Source of the DNA: Acetobacteraceae bacterium
GTDB taxonomy: Bacteria; Pseudomonadota; Alphaproteobacteria; Acetobacterales; Acetobacteraceae
DNA length: 8,933 nucleotides
Assembly: GCA_030044345.1 (NCBI GenBank)
Contig: JASHVY010000405.1
Location: 1 to 8,933 of the forward strand
Direction: 5' to 3'
A program made the position numbers and the translations under genes. Of the stretch, positions 1 to 6,882 are shown piece after piece. The notes beneath the pieces are model-generated. The model did not search any database. It was not told where the DNA came from and worked only from the letters and a program-made list of their open reading frames with translations. Position 1 is the first letter of the stretch. The number at the start of each line of letters is the position of its first letter.

Positions 1-1048
1 CATCCTCCGCCTGGACCTGGCCCGCGCGGCGATTGCCGCGCTGCTCGCCCCATGCGCGCAAGCCGCGGAAGAGGGCGGCGCGGAAGCCGGCCTCATGCGT
101 GCCGCCCTGAGGGGTTGCGACGGTGTTGCAGTAGGAATGGAGGAAGCCGTCCTCCCCTTCGAGCCAGGCGACCGCCCACTCGACGCGGCCCGCCCCACCG
201 GGAAGCTCCGCCTCGCCGGCCCAGAGACCCGGAATGGCGCGGGCGAGGCCACTGAGTTCGGCCTCGAGACTGTCCGCAAGGCCGCCCGGGAAATGGAGCA
301 CGGAATCGGCCGGAATGTCCGTGCCGCGGACGAGGGCGGGCGGGCAGGACCAGCGGATCTCGACGCCGCGGAAGAGATAGGCTTTCGAGCGGCAGAGCCG
401 GTAGAGCCGGGCGGGGCTGAAGCGGGTCTCGCCGAAGATTTCGGGATCGGGGTGGAAGCGGATGAGCGTGCCGCGGCGGTTGGGCGTCGGGCCGGCATTG
501 GCGAGCTTCGCCTGCGGCTTGCCGCGCCGGTAGCGCTGGCGCCAGAGCGTGCGCTCGCGCGCCACCTCGACCTCGAACCATTCGGAGAGGGCATTGACCA
601 CGGAACTGCCGACGCCGTGCAGGCCACCCGAGGTGGTATAGGCCTTGCCGCCGAACTTGCCGCCCGAATGGAGCGTGGTGAGGATCACCTCCAGCGCGGA
701 GAGCTGCTTGAACTTGGGGTGGGAATCGACCGGGATGCCGCGGCCATTGTCGCGCACGGAGAGCACATTCCCGTCTTCGAGCGTGACCTCGATGAAGCCG
801 GCATGGCCGGCGACCGCCTCATCCATCGCATTGTCGAGGATTTCGGCAGCGAGGTGGTGCATGCCCGCCTCATCCGCGCCGCCGATATACATGCCGGGGC
901 GGCGGCGGACGGGCTCCAGCCCCTCCAGGACCTCGATGTCCTTGGCGCTATAGGCCGTGGCGCTATTGGCCGTGCTTGGGGAGCGGTCGGCCTTGCCGGT
1001 GGACGAGGCGCGCCGCCCGCTGGCGGGCCGGTCGAAAAGATCGTTCAT
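1..1048 (-). CDS. parE: DNA topoisomerase IV subunit B (ParE), N-terminal part, cut by left edge
   Basis: ATPase subunit of topoisomerase IV, the type IIA enzyme that decatenates daughter chromosomes, working with ParC. The 349 codons present cover the GHKL ATPase domain and part of the transducer domain, about half of a normal ParE. Visible motifs: EILDNAMDE at residues 69-77 (Glu69 is the expected catalytic base, Asn73 the Mg ligand), DNGRGIP at 100-106 (Asp100 contacts adenine), GGLHGVGSSVVNALS at 141-155 (nucleotide lid) and QGGTHE at 314-319. The start is the ATG at 1046-1048, giving an MNDLF opening typical of alphaproteobacterial ParE; no strong Shine-Dalgarno is visible. ParE is preferred over GyrB because of this opening and the short form of residues 40-60 (LEGLEPVRRRPGMYIGG). 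It lies 41 bases after the MFS gene on the same strand. The C-terminal TOPRIM region lies outside the window. Confidence 0.95.
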   Translation of the reverse strand, partial: MNDLFDRPASGRRASSTGKADRSPSTANSATAYSAKDIEVLEGLEPVRRRPGMYIGGADEAGMHHLAAEILDNAMDEAVAGHAGFIEVTLEDGNVLSVRDNGRGIPVDSHPKFKQLSALEVILTTLHSGGKFGGKAYTTSGGLHGVGSSVVNALSEWFEVEVARERTLWRQRYRRGKPQAKLANAGPTPNRRGTLIRFHPDPEIFGETRFSPARLYRLCRSKAYLFRGVEIRWSCPPALVRGTDIPADSVLHFPGGLADSLEAELSGLARAIPGLWAGEAELPGGAGRVEWAVAWLEGEDGFLHSYCNTVATPQGGTHEAGFRAALFRGLRAWGEQRGNRRAGQVQAED

Positions 1049-1089
1049 GAAGCGGTCCCGAGTCGTAGGGAGTAAATTAAGGGACGCGG

Positions 1090-2706
1090 CTAGGGGTTGG
1101 ACAGGGTTGGACGCGCGGGGGCGGGTTTGCGGCTGCGGCGGGGCGGCACCGGGTCCACGGCGATGTAGCGGTGCCAGCAGTCCGGGCCTTCAGGCACCTG
1201 GAAAGCGCGGGCGCGGGCGAGCACCGCCTGGTCCGCCTCGGACAGGCGCTCGGACTCGCGCAGATGCTCGCGCCAGTCCTGCATCGCCCAGATCTCGATC
1301 CAGGCATCGCGGCGGGCGAGATCCTTGTAAAGCTGCCAGAATTGGGCGCCGGTGCGGCCACGGACATGCTCGACCTCGGCCATGGCGGCGAGGAAGCGCT
1401 CACGGGCTTCGGGCGGCACCCGGTAGTGCTGGGTTTCGAGCACCCGCCCGCCGGCGCGGGCGAGCGCGATGGCGGGGCCCTCTTCGGCCTCGGCGCGGAC
1501 GGTGACCTGCTCGAGGACGAGGCGGCCGGCGCCGAGCGCGAGCCCGATGCCGAGCACGGCGGCGATCGCCATCGTCCAGGGCAGGCTGACGCGGGTGCCG
1601 AGCCAGCCCCAGAAGAAGGCGCCGAGAACGAGCGAGCCATTGGAGAAGAGCTGGTAGATGCCGACCGCGCGGGCACGGACCCAGGCGGGGGCGGCGAACT
1701 GCGTGACCGCCTGGGTGAGCGAGCTTGCAATCACCCAGCCCGTGCCGAAGAGCGCCATGGCAATGGCCGCCATCAGCCAGCCTGAAGCACGGGCGAGCAG
1801 CAACATGCCGAGACAGGAGATCAGGCTCGCCGCCATCGTCAGATCCCCGCGCGGGAACCATCGGTGCAGGGTGGGCAGCAGCATGCCGCCGCCGACCGCG
1901 CCGAGCCCCATGAAGCCGAGCAGGACGCCGAAGACACCGGCGCCGAGATGGAGGTCCTGCTTGACGATGAGCGGCAGCAGCGCCCAGGGAGCCGCCGCCG
2001 GGAAGAAATAGACGGAGATCTGGAGGATCGCCGCCAGGACGTGCGGGCTGTGGCGGACAAAGCGGACGCCGGCGCGCATGGCCGTGACCAGATGCTCGGG
2101 CGGCAGATGCGAGGCGCGCAGAGGCCGGCGCCAGACGAAGAGCGCCCAGACGGGGGAGAGGAACGAGGCGGCATTGAGCGCGAAGGCGAGCGCGGCGCCG
2201 AAGGCCGCGACGAGGCCCCCCGCGATCGCCGGGCCGGCGGCGCGGGCGATGTTGAAGCTCACCCCGTTCAGCACCACCGCCTGGCCGAGATCGGCGCGCG
2301 GGACGGCTTCGGAGATGGCGGCCTGCCAGGCCGGGCCGTTCATCGCCGTGCCGACGCCGATCGCGAAGGTGAGCAGCAGGAGCGTGAACGCATCGACGAC
2401 ATGGGCGAGGGTCAAAGCGGCGAGCAGAGCCGCGGAGACCAGCATCTCGATCTGGGTCACGATCAGGAAGCGGCGACGATCGACGATGTCGGCGAGCGCG
2501 CCGGCGGGAAGGGCAAGCAGGAAATAAGGAAGGATGGTCGCCGCCTGCACCAGGCTCACCATCAGCGCGTTCGGGCGGAGCGTCGCCATCAGCCAGCCCG
2601 CCCCGGTGTTCTGCATCCAAGTGCCGAACGCGCTGACGAGGTTGGCGATGAAGAGGGAGCGGAAGACCGGGTGACGGAGCGGGACCAGGGCGGAGGGCAG
2701 GCGCAT
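1090..2706 (-). CDS. MFS_3-family exporter with soluble C-terminal domain
   Basis: A 538-residue inner-membrane major facilitator, most like the MFS_3 group (PF05977, EntS/DitE-like secondary exporters). Residues 1-400 contain about 12 hydrophobic segments. A motif-A-like loop (GALADIVDRRR, 69-79) sits between the second and third segments, and a second-half loop at 340-350 (PAWVRARAVGI) mirrors it. The opening LRHPVFRSLFIANLVSAFGTWMQ is characteristic of this group. Residues about 405-538 are hydrophilic, with an alternating strand/helix pattern (RVLETQHYRVPPEARERFLA, then WIEIWAMQDWREHLRESER) that looks like a ferredoxin-like alpha/beta domain, as seen at the end of some relatives. The tail is Pro/Arg-rich. 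The substrate is not predictable; siderophores, drugs or hydrophobic metabolites are known for the family. The start ATG lacks a good Shine-Dalgarno. It lies between the patatin gene (63 bases upstream) and parE (41 bases downstream), all co-oriented. Confidence 0.9.
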   Translation of the reverse strand: MRLPSALVPLRHPVFRSLFIANLVSAFGTWMQNTGAGWLMATLRPNALMVSLVQAATILPYFLLALPAGALADIVDRRRFLIVTQIEMLVSAALLAALTLAHVVDAFTLLLLTFAIGVGTAMNGPAWQAAISEAVPRADLGQAVVLNGVSFNIARAAGPAIAGGLVAAFGAALAFALNAASFLSPVWALFVWRRPLRASHLPPEHLVTAMRAGVRFVRHSPHVLAAILQISVYFFPAAAPWALLPLIVKQDLHLGAGVFGVLLGFMGLGAVGGGMLLPTLHRWFPRGDLTMAASLISCLGMLLLARASGWLMAAIAMALFGTGWVIASSLTQAVTQFAAPAWVRARAVGIYQLFSNGSLVLGAFFWGWLGTRVSLPWTMAIAAVLGIGLALGAGRLVLEQVTVRAEAEEGPAIALARAGGRVLETQHYRVPPEARERFLAAMAEVEHVRGRTGAQFWQLYKDLARRDAWIEIWAMQDWREHLRESERLSEADQAVLARARAFQVPEGPDCWHRYIAVDPVPPRRSRKPAPARPTLSNP

Positions 2707-2769
2707 CCGGTCGTTTTTATCGCGGGCAGGTACCGCGGGCCATGGCGGGGCCGCCGCGGTGGCGGGGAC

Positions 2770-3927
2770 TCAGTCCTCCAGGCGATGGACGTCGTGCACC
2801 ACGAGGCCTTCTTCCTCGCCCGGGATCTGGAGCCAGGTCTTGTGGCGAAGGGTGCGGACGGTATCGCGGTAGCCGCAGTCCCAGTGCTCACGCATGGAGA
2901 GCGCGCTGAACTCGTAATCCTTCGCCTGCCCTTCATAGGCGGCTTTCTGGTAGATCATGTGGATGAGCGAGATTTTCGGCAGGTCCGAGAGGCGTTCCTT
3001 GAGCGCGCGTTCCGCCGGGCTCAACTGATCGTCCTTGAGCTTGGCAAGGAGCGCGCGGAGCTGCACGTTCTTGGCATGCAGCATCTGGAAATAGGCGGTC
3101 ATCAGCCGGGTGCGGCTGGAATACTGGATATCTTTCTGGCGGCTCAGGACATCGAAGAAATCGCGCGGCGTTTCACCGCGGGAGCTGAAGAGATCGACCT
3201 GAAAGACGATGAGATTGTTCGAGCCGACATGCTCGAAGAGATGCTGGAGCGGCGTGTTGGAGACGAGGCCGCCATCCCAGTAATAATCGGTGCCGATGGG
3301 AACCATCGGCAGCCCCGGCGGCAGAGCGCCGCTCGCCATCACATGCTCGGGCAGGATCTCGACTTCGGCGCTGTCGAAATAGGTGAAGTTGCCGGTCCGC
3401 ACATTGACCGCGCCGACGGCCAGGCGCGTCTTGCCGCTATTGATGAGATCGAAATCGACGAGGCGAAGCAGCGTCTCGCGCAACGGCGAACTGTCATAAA
3501 AGCTGGTGGCGCCGTTGGAGCCGCGCGGACGCATCCAGGGCGGGGGGATGTTCGGCTTGAAGAAACCCTCCTGGCCGAGCAGGGTGGTGAGGTAGGCCGA
3601 CCAGAGATTGTGCGCCCGCCGCGGATCATCGCCATCGGGCGCGAAGAGCCAGACCGGACGGTCGGTGATGGTCTGCCAGAATTCGCGCAGCCGTTCGAGC
3701 CGCCGCTCCGGCGGATTGCCGGCGATGATCGCGGAATTGATGCTGCCGATCGAGACGCCGTTCACCCAATCCGGCTCGAGCCCGGCTTCATGCAGCGCCT
3801 GATAGACGCCGGCCTGATAGGCGCCGAGAGCACCGCCACCCTGCAGAACGAGGGCAATTGCATGACAGCCGGGCGGCCGCCAGGCAGCTTGCGGCGTGAG
3901 AGGCGGCGGCAGTGGGCCTGCATCCAT
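2770..3927 (-). CDS. Patatin-like phospholipase/acyl hydrolase with C-terminal DUF3734-type region
   Basis: Serine acyl hydrolase of the patatin family (PF01734), expected to cleave acyl esters in the cytoplasm or at the inner membrane. From the chosen 385-residue start, the oxyanion loop is QGGGALGAYQAGV at about residues 29-41, the nucleophile motif GVSIGS puts Ser at about 59, and the dyad Asp is in WDGG at about 218; all key residues are intact. ASGALPPGLPMVPI is the usual patatin segment before the DGG loop. The last ~130 residues (YSSRTRLMTAYFQMLHAKN onward) match the conserved tail of alphaproteobacterial patatins with a DUF3734 region. The frame is open to an ATG at 4008, adding 27 residues. 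I prefer 3927 because AGAGGA lies 10 bases upstream, family members have about 20 residues before IALVLQGGG, and the longer version would code across a tandem repeat. It is divergent from bdhA, suggesting a lipid or PHB turnover role (inference). Confidence 0.92.
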   Translation of the reverse strand: MDAGPLPPPLTPQAAWRPPGCHAIALVLQGGGALGAYQAGVYQALHEAGLEPDWVNGVSIGSINSAIIAGNPPERRLERLREFWQTITDRPVWLFAPDGDDPRRAHNLWSAYLTTLLGQEGFFKPNIPPPWMRPRGSNGATSFYDSSPLRETLLRLVDFDLINSGKTRLAVGAVNVRTGNFTYFDSAEVEILPEHVMASGALPPGLPMVPIGTDYYWDGGLVSNTPLQHLFEHVGSNNLIVFQVDLFSSRGETPRDFFDVLSRQKDIQYSSRTRLMTAYFQMLHAKNVQLRALLAKLKDDQLSPAERALKERLSDLPKISLIHMIYQKAAYEGQAKDYEFSALSMREHWDCGYRDTVRTLRHKTWLQIPGEEEGLVVHDVHRLED

Positions 3928-3937
3928 TGCGGCTTCG

Positions 3938-3943
3938 TCCTCT
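3938..3943 (-). promoter_or_regulatory. Ribosome-binding site deciding the patatin start
   Basis: AGAGGA on the minus strand, 10 bases before the ATG at 3925-3927. The alternative in-frame ATG at 4006-4008 has only a weaker GGAAG-like match about a dozen bases upstream. Confidence 0.5.
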
Positions 3944-3993
3944 ATGAAAGACGGGAATGAAAATGGGGTTTTCAGAGCCGCCTTGCAATCATG

Positions 3994-4017
3994 CATTCGC
4001 GCATACATTCACGCATG
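3994..4017. repeat. Two tandem 12-bp repeats in the patatin/bdhA control region
   Basis: Two adjacent 12-base units, CATTCGCGCATA (3994-4005) and CATTCACGCATG (4006-4017), agree at 10 of 12 positions. A partial third copy, CATTCATGC, follows at 4034-4042. They lie in the divergent control region, just upstream of the preferred patatin start, where direct repeats commonly act as binding sites for dimeric regulators. If the longer patatin start at 4008 were real, the first unit would be coding (MYARMHD). The regulator is unknown. Confidence 0.45.
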
Positions 4018-4064
4018 CTTCCGTGAAGGATTCCATTCATGCTTCCATTGGCGACGCGGCGGGC

Positions 4065-4108
4065 TTTGCAGCGCGGCCGTCTTTCGCCAAAATATGCTGC
4101 TCTGCAAA
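4065..4108. promoter_or_regulatory. Inverted repeat around the probable bdhA promoter/leader
   Basis: The arms TTTGCAGCGCGGC (4065-4077) and GCTGCTCTGCAAA (4096-4108) are complementary at 11 of 13 positions and are separated by 18 bases. The right arm ends 6 bases before the GGAG of bdhA. The spacer contains the most AT-rich stretch near the gene (CCAAAATAT), a plausible -10 area, although no consensus -35/-10 pair is evident. It could be an operator or an mRNA hairpin near the ribosome-binding site. The TGC/GCA-rich arms recall the CTGC/GCAG-type sites reported for PHB regulators of the PhaR family, but that link is only suggestive. Confidence 0.45.
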
Positions 4109-4114
4109 CGCAAT

Positions 4115-4118
4115 GGAG
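4115..4118 (+). promoter_or_regulatory. Ribosome-binding site of bdhA
   Basis: GGAG, 8 bases before the ATG at 4127-4129. It decides the start, because the reading frame is open much further upstream (to 3896) but lacks family-like sequence there. Confidence 0.75.
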
Positions 4119-4126
4119 AAAGGGCG

Positions 4127-4912
4127 ATGAGCCTCAAAGGAAAGGTGGCCCTGGTCACCGGATCGACGAGCGGCATTGGCCTCGGCATCGCCCGCGCGCT
4201 CGCGGCCGAAGGGGCCGCGATCATGATGAACGGGTTCGGGCCGGCCGATGCGATCGGCAAGCTGCGTGGCGAGCTTGCTGCGGAATTCGGCGTGAAGGTT
4301 GGCTATAATGGCGCGGATATCAGCAAGCCCGCGGACATTGCGGCAATGATCGCCGCGACCGAGGGCGAGCTCGGCAGTCTCGACATCCTGGTCAACAATG
4401 CAGGCATTCAGCATGTCGCCGACCTCGTTGATTTTCCACTCGAGCGGTGGGAGGCGATCATCGCCATCAATCTTTCCGGCGCCTTCTACGCGATGCGCGC
4501 CGCCCTGCCGGGAATGAAGAAGCGCGGCTGGGGACGGGTGATCAACATCGCCTCCGCCCACGGGCTGGTGGCAAGCCCGCAGAAAGCGGCCTATGTCGCG
4601 GCCAAGCATGGGTTGGTCGGGCTGACCAAGGTCGCGGCGATCGAGACGGCGAATGATGGCATTACCGTGAACGCGATCTGTCCGGGCTGGGTGCTGACGC
4701 CGCTCGTGCAGAAGCAGATCGAGGACCGGGCGAAGGAGAAGGGGATCAAGGTCGAGGACGAGGTCGCCGGCTTCGTTTCGGAGACGCAGCCGATGCACAA
4801 ATTTTCGACGCCCGAGGAGATCGGTGCCCTTACGGTGTTCCTGTGCTCGGATGGAGCGAAGACGATCACCGGCGCGCCGCTTTCGATCGATGGCGGCTGG
4901 GTCGCGCATTAG
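4127..4912 (+). CDS. bdhA: 3-hydroxybutyrate dehydrogenase (BdhA-type SDR)
   Basis: NAD-dependent short-chain dehydrogenase that interconverts (R)-3-hydroxybutyrate and acetoacetate in the cytoplasm, the step after PHB depolymerisation. The product is 261 residues, the usual length for BdhA. Visible: the dinucleotide motif TGSTSGIG at 11-18, NNAG at 90-93, and the catalytic tetrad Asn115, Ser143, Tyr156 and Lys160 in the IASAHGLVAS...YVAAK context. IQHVADLVDFPLERW, NAICPGWVLTPLVQKQI and the GGWVAH terminus are diagnostic of BdhA rather than generic SDRs such as FabG. The start MSLKGKVALVTGS is supported by GGAG at good spacing. The gene is divergent from the patatin gene and appears monocistronic, ending 63 bases before a strong hairpin. 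A broader-specificity dehydrogenase cannot be excluded, but BdhA is by far the best reading. Confidence 0.96.
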   Translation: MSLKGKVALVTGSTSGIGLGIARALAAEGAAIMMNGFGPADAIGKLRGELAAEFGVKVGYNGADISKPADIAAMIAATEGELGSLDILVNNAGIQHVADLVDFPLERWEAIIAINLSGAFYAMRAALPGMKKRGWGRVINIASAHGLVASPQKAAYVAAKHGLVGLTKVAAIETANDGITVNAICPGWVLTPLVQKQIEDRAKEKGIKVEDEVAGFVSETQPMHKFSTPEEIGALTVFLCSDGAKTITGAPLSIDGGWVAH

Positions 4913-4975
4913 AGAAAAAAGGAGTTTGGCGGTGGCGGAGGGTGCACGGAGAGGCGCGAGATAACTGCCGGATTG

Positions 4976-5011
4976 ATGGTGAGCACGGGATCATCCCGTG
5001 CTCACCATTTT
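4976..5011 (+). terminator. Rho-independent terminator after bdhA
   Basis: The arms at 4976-4991 (ATGGTGAGCACGGGAT) and 4993-5008 are perfectly complementary over 16 bp around a single central base; in RNA the innermost pairs would open to form a small loop. The right arm runs into a four-T stretch (5008-5011) and then very AT-rich DNA. On the minus strand the stem is not followed by a T run, so it should mainly stop bdhA transcription and only weakly, if at all, that of the converging GH63 gene. Confidence 0.85.
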
Positions 5012-5148
5012 CTGAAATAAATATTCAAAATAATTTCATGTCTTTCCTTTGCCTGCGCTTCGACCCGAGGCTTGGCTTTTGTCCTCGATAACGCCGCCCG
5101 TGGGGGGCCATCTCTGCACGAATTCGGCGAGAGGGAGCGGGTGACGAT

Positions 5149-6834
5149 CTACCGGGTGGACGAGGTGAGCGGGCTTGCGGACCGGTCCTGTCGTAAAACG
5201 AGATCGACATAGAGTGTCGTGGTCCAGCCATAGTCATGGATGACCCGGCGCATGGGATTGTCCGGCGAGCAGATGCCTTTCCGCAGCAGGAGAGGCGGCG
5301 GCACTTCCCATCGATCATCGTAATATTCAAAGAAAGTCCCGTAAGCTTCGCAGGCCTGCTCCACCCTCCGGATGGTGACAGCATCCAGGGACTGCGCGAG
5401 CTCGGCGAAGCGTTCGTCATGGCGCGCATATCGCTCAAGCCCTCGTGCGATCAGCCAATTGACATTCACCCAGGTCGGGCCGCGCCACATATCCTTGGAA
5501 TAATGTTCCCGATCACGCACCGCGATGGAGGGCACGGGAAACGCGGTGGCGAACATCTCCGGATCGAGAAGGTGCTGCGCGAGCGCCGCCGCCCTTTCCG
5601 GTGACGCAGCACCGCAAATCAGCGGGAGAAAGCCGACGCTGGCGAGAATCGGCGAGCGTGCATCGTTGGAGGCATCATAATCACAGTAGAATTGGTCCTT
5701 CTCCGACCAGAGATGCTGATTGATGCGTTGGCAGAGACGCGCATGTTTCTCCTGCCATGGCGCGATATCCTCCTCGTATCCGAGCTTCCGCGCCAGCGTC
5801 GCCATGATCTCGTATTCGCGCGCGAGATAGGCGTTGAAATCGACGGCGGCCAATCGGGTGGGATAGTGGAAATCGAAGCGGGGCGAATTGTCCATCCCGC
5901 TTTCGCCGCTTCGGCTTGCGGGATCGCCTTCCACGAACCATTCGACAAGGCCGTCCCCATCCTTGTCGCGATTCTCCATATCCCAGCCGATATAGGCGGC
6001 GAGCTTCGGATAGAGGCGCCGCAGCCATTCGGGATCGCCCAGCATCTCATTCACCAGCGCGACCCCCCAGGCCAGAATGGGGGGCTGCGTATATTCCGAC
6101 GGATTCCTGGTGGGCGACATCTGGTGCGGAATGAATCCGCCGGGCCGCTGAAATTCGAACACCGCATCGAGCGCCGCGCGGGCCAGCATGGGATCGATAT
6201 GCCGCCAGCCGATCGCATGAAAGACGGAGTCCCAAAGCCACATATCCTTGTGCGGCCAGCGATCGGGCGTGGTCCAGGAAGAATGGATCGCCCCTTCGGG
6301 GGCAGAGAGCTGCCCCTTCATCACGGAAAGGGCCCGGAACAATGTTTTGCGGGTGGATCCGGAAAAGCGCTTCAGGACCGGTTGATCGAGGATCCATCGG
6401 CTTCGCAGCCGCCAGGACGTTTCGATGTCCGCATCGATGAGGGCCGGATCGAAGTGGGATGCGGCCCCGATGAGAGAGCGATCCCCTTTGGAAAGGGTGC
6501 GGATCTTCTCATCCGCGTCCGTTATCGTCACCGGCCCGGAGATCAGCAGATGATGGGCATCGAGCAGAGAGCCTCGGGTTACCCGCCCTGAGGATTCGCG
6601 AAAGGAAAAGAAATCGTTGGAAACGATGATTTCCGTCCCGGGTTTCTGGCCGAAGACAACGGGCAAGCGGCCGGGATAGACAATTTCCATCCCGGAAGGA
6701 TTCGCAACCGTTCTGATGACCAGGCCGGTCTCATAGTGGGTCGGCCCGTCGATGCCCGAATAAGCCATCAATTGCCCGCCATGCCATTGCGGCACGGAGA
6801 AGGAAGCGAGCGCGTCCGACGATGTGTCATTCAT
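5149..6834 (-). CDS. GH63-like / MGH1-like (alpha/alpha)6-barrel glycoside hydrolase
   Basis: A 561-residue inverting glycosidase of the GH63 type (relatives: bacterial alpha-glucosidases such as YgjK, mannosylglycerate and glucosylglycerate hydrolases). Residues 1 to ~155 form a beta-rich N-terminal region with no signal peptide. Residues ~160-550 form the barrel. Recognisable family blocks: WPHKDMWLWDSVFHAIGW (194-211, with Asp202 the expected general acid), GGFIPHQMSP (232-241), YTQPPILAWG (248-257), ESGMDNSPRFD (311-321), YSKDMWRGPTWVNVNW (445-460), YGTFFEYYD (498-506, with Glu503 the expected general base) and the C-terminal FGWT-like DYGWTT (534-539). All expected catalytic positions are present, so it should be active; the substrate cannot be called, with alpha-glucosides or alpha-mannosides the default for the family. 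It follows the GH28 gene by 48 bases, probably as an operon. GC is visibly lower than in the left-hand genes. The Shine-Dalgarno is weak. Confidence 0.9.
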   Translation of the reverse strand: MNDTSSDALASFSVPQWHGGQLMAYSGIDGPTHYETGLVIRTVANPSGMEIVYPGRLPVVFGQKPGTEIIVSNDFFSFRESSGRVTRGSLLDAHHLLISGPVTITDADEKIRTLSKGDRSLIGAASHFDPALIDADIETSWRLRSRWILDQPVLKRFSGSTRKTLFRALSVMKGQLSAPEGAIHSSWTTPDRWPHKDMWLWDSVFHAIGWRHIDPMLARAALDAVFEFQRPGGFIPHQMSPTRNPSEYTQPPILAWGVALVNEMLGDPEWLRRLYPKLAAYIGWDMENRDKDGDGLVEWFVEGDPASRSGESGMDNSPRFDFHYPTRLAAVDFNAYLAREYEIMATLARKLGYEEDIAPWQEKHARLCQRINQHLWSEKDQFYCDYDASNDARSPILASVGFLPLICGAASPERAAALAQHLLDPEMFATAFPVPSIAVRDREHYSKDMWRGPTWVNVNWLIARGLERYARHDERFAELAQSLDAVTIRRVEQACEAYGTFFEYYDDRWEVPPPLLLRKGICSPDNPMRRVIHDYGWTTTLYVDLVLRQDRSASPLTSSTR

Positions 6835-6882
6835 GACAATGATCCGGCGAAGATGCGGGCAGAAGAGCCTGGTTTCTTTTGT

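Noticed and set aside
95..1075. 326-codon open frame on the plus strand
   Set aside because: It is the shadow of parE; the minus strand has unmistakable topoisomerase motifs over the same bases.
1864..3960. 698-codon open frame on the plus strand
   Set aside because: It is antisense to the MFS and patatin genes. Its translation is a low-complexity mix of Arg, Gly, Asp and Glu with no family signature, the usual shadow of high-GC genes.
3896..4126. N-terminal extension of the bdhA frame
   Set aside because: The frame is open, but the extension covers the divergent control region, has no homologous look, and the ATG at 4127 has a good ribosome-binding site and family-standard length.
4933..4965. 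Tiny GTG-started frame after bdhA preceded by AAAAAAGGAG
   Set aside because: It encodes only about ten residues before TAA and sits between bdhA and its terminator. A Shine-Dalgarno-like purine run alone is not enough to call a gene.
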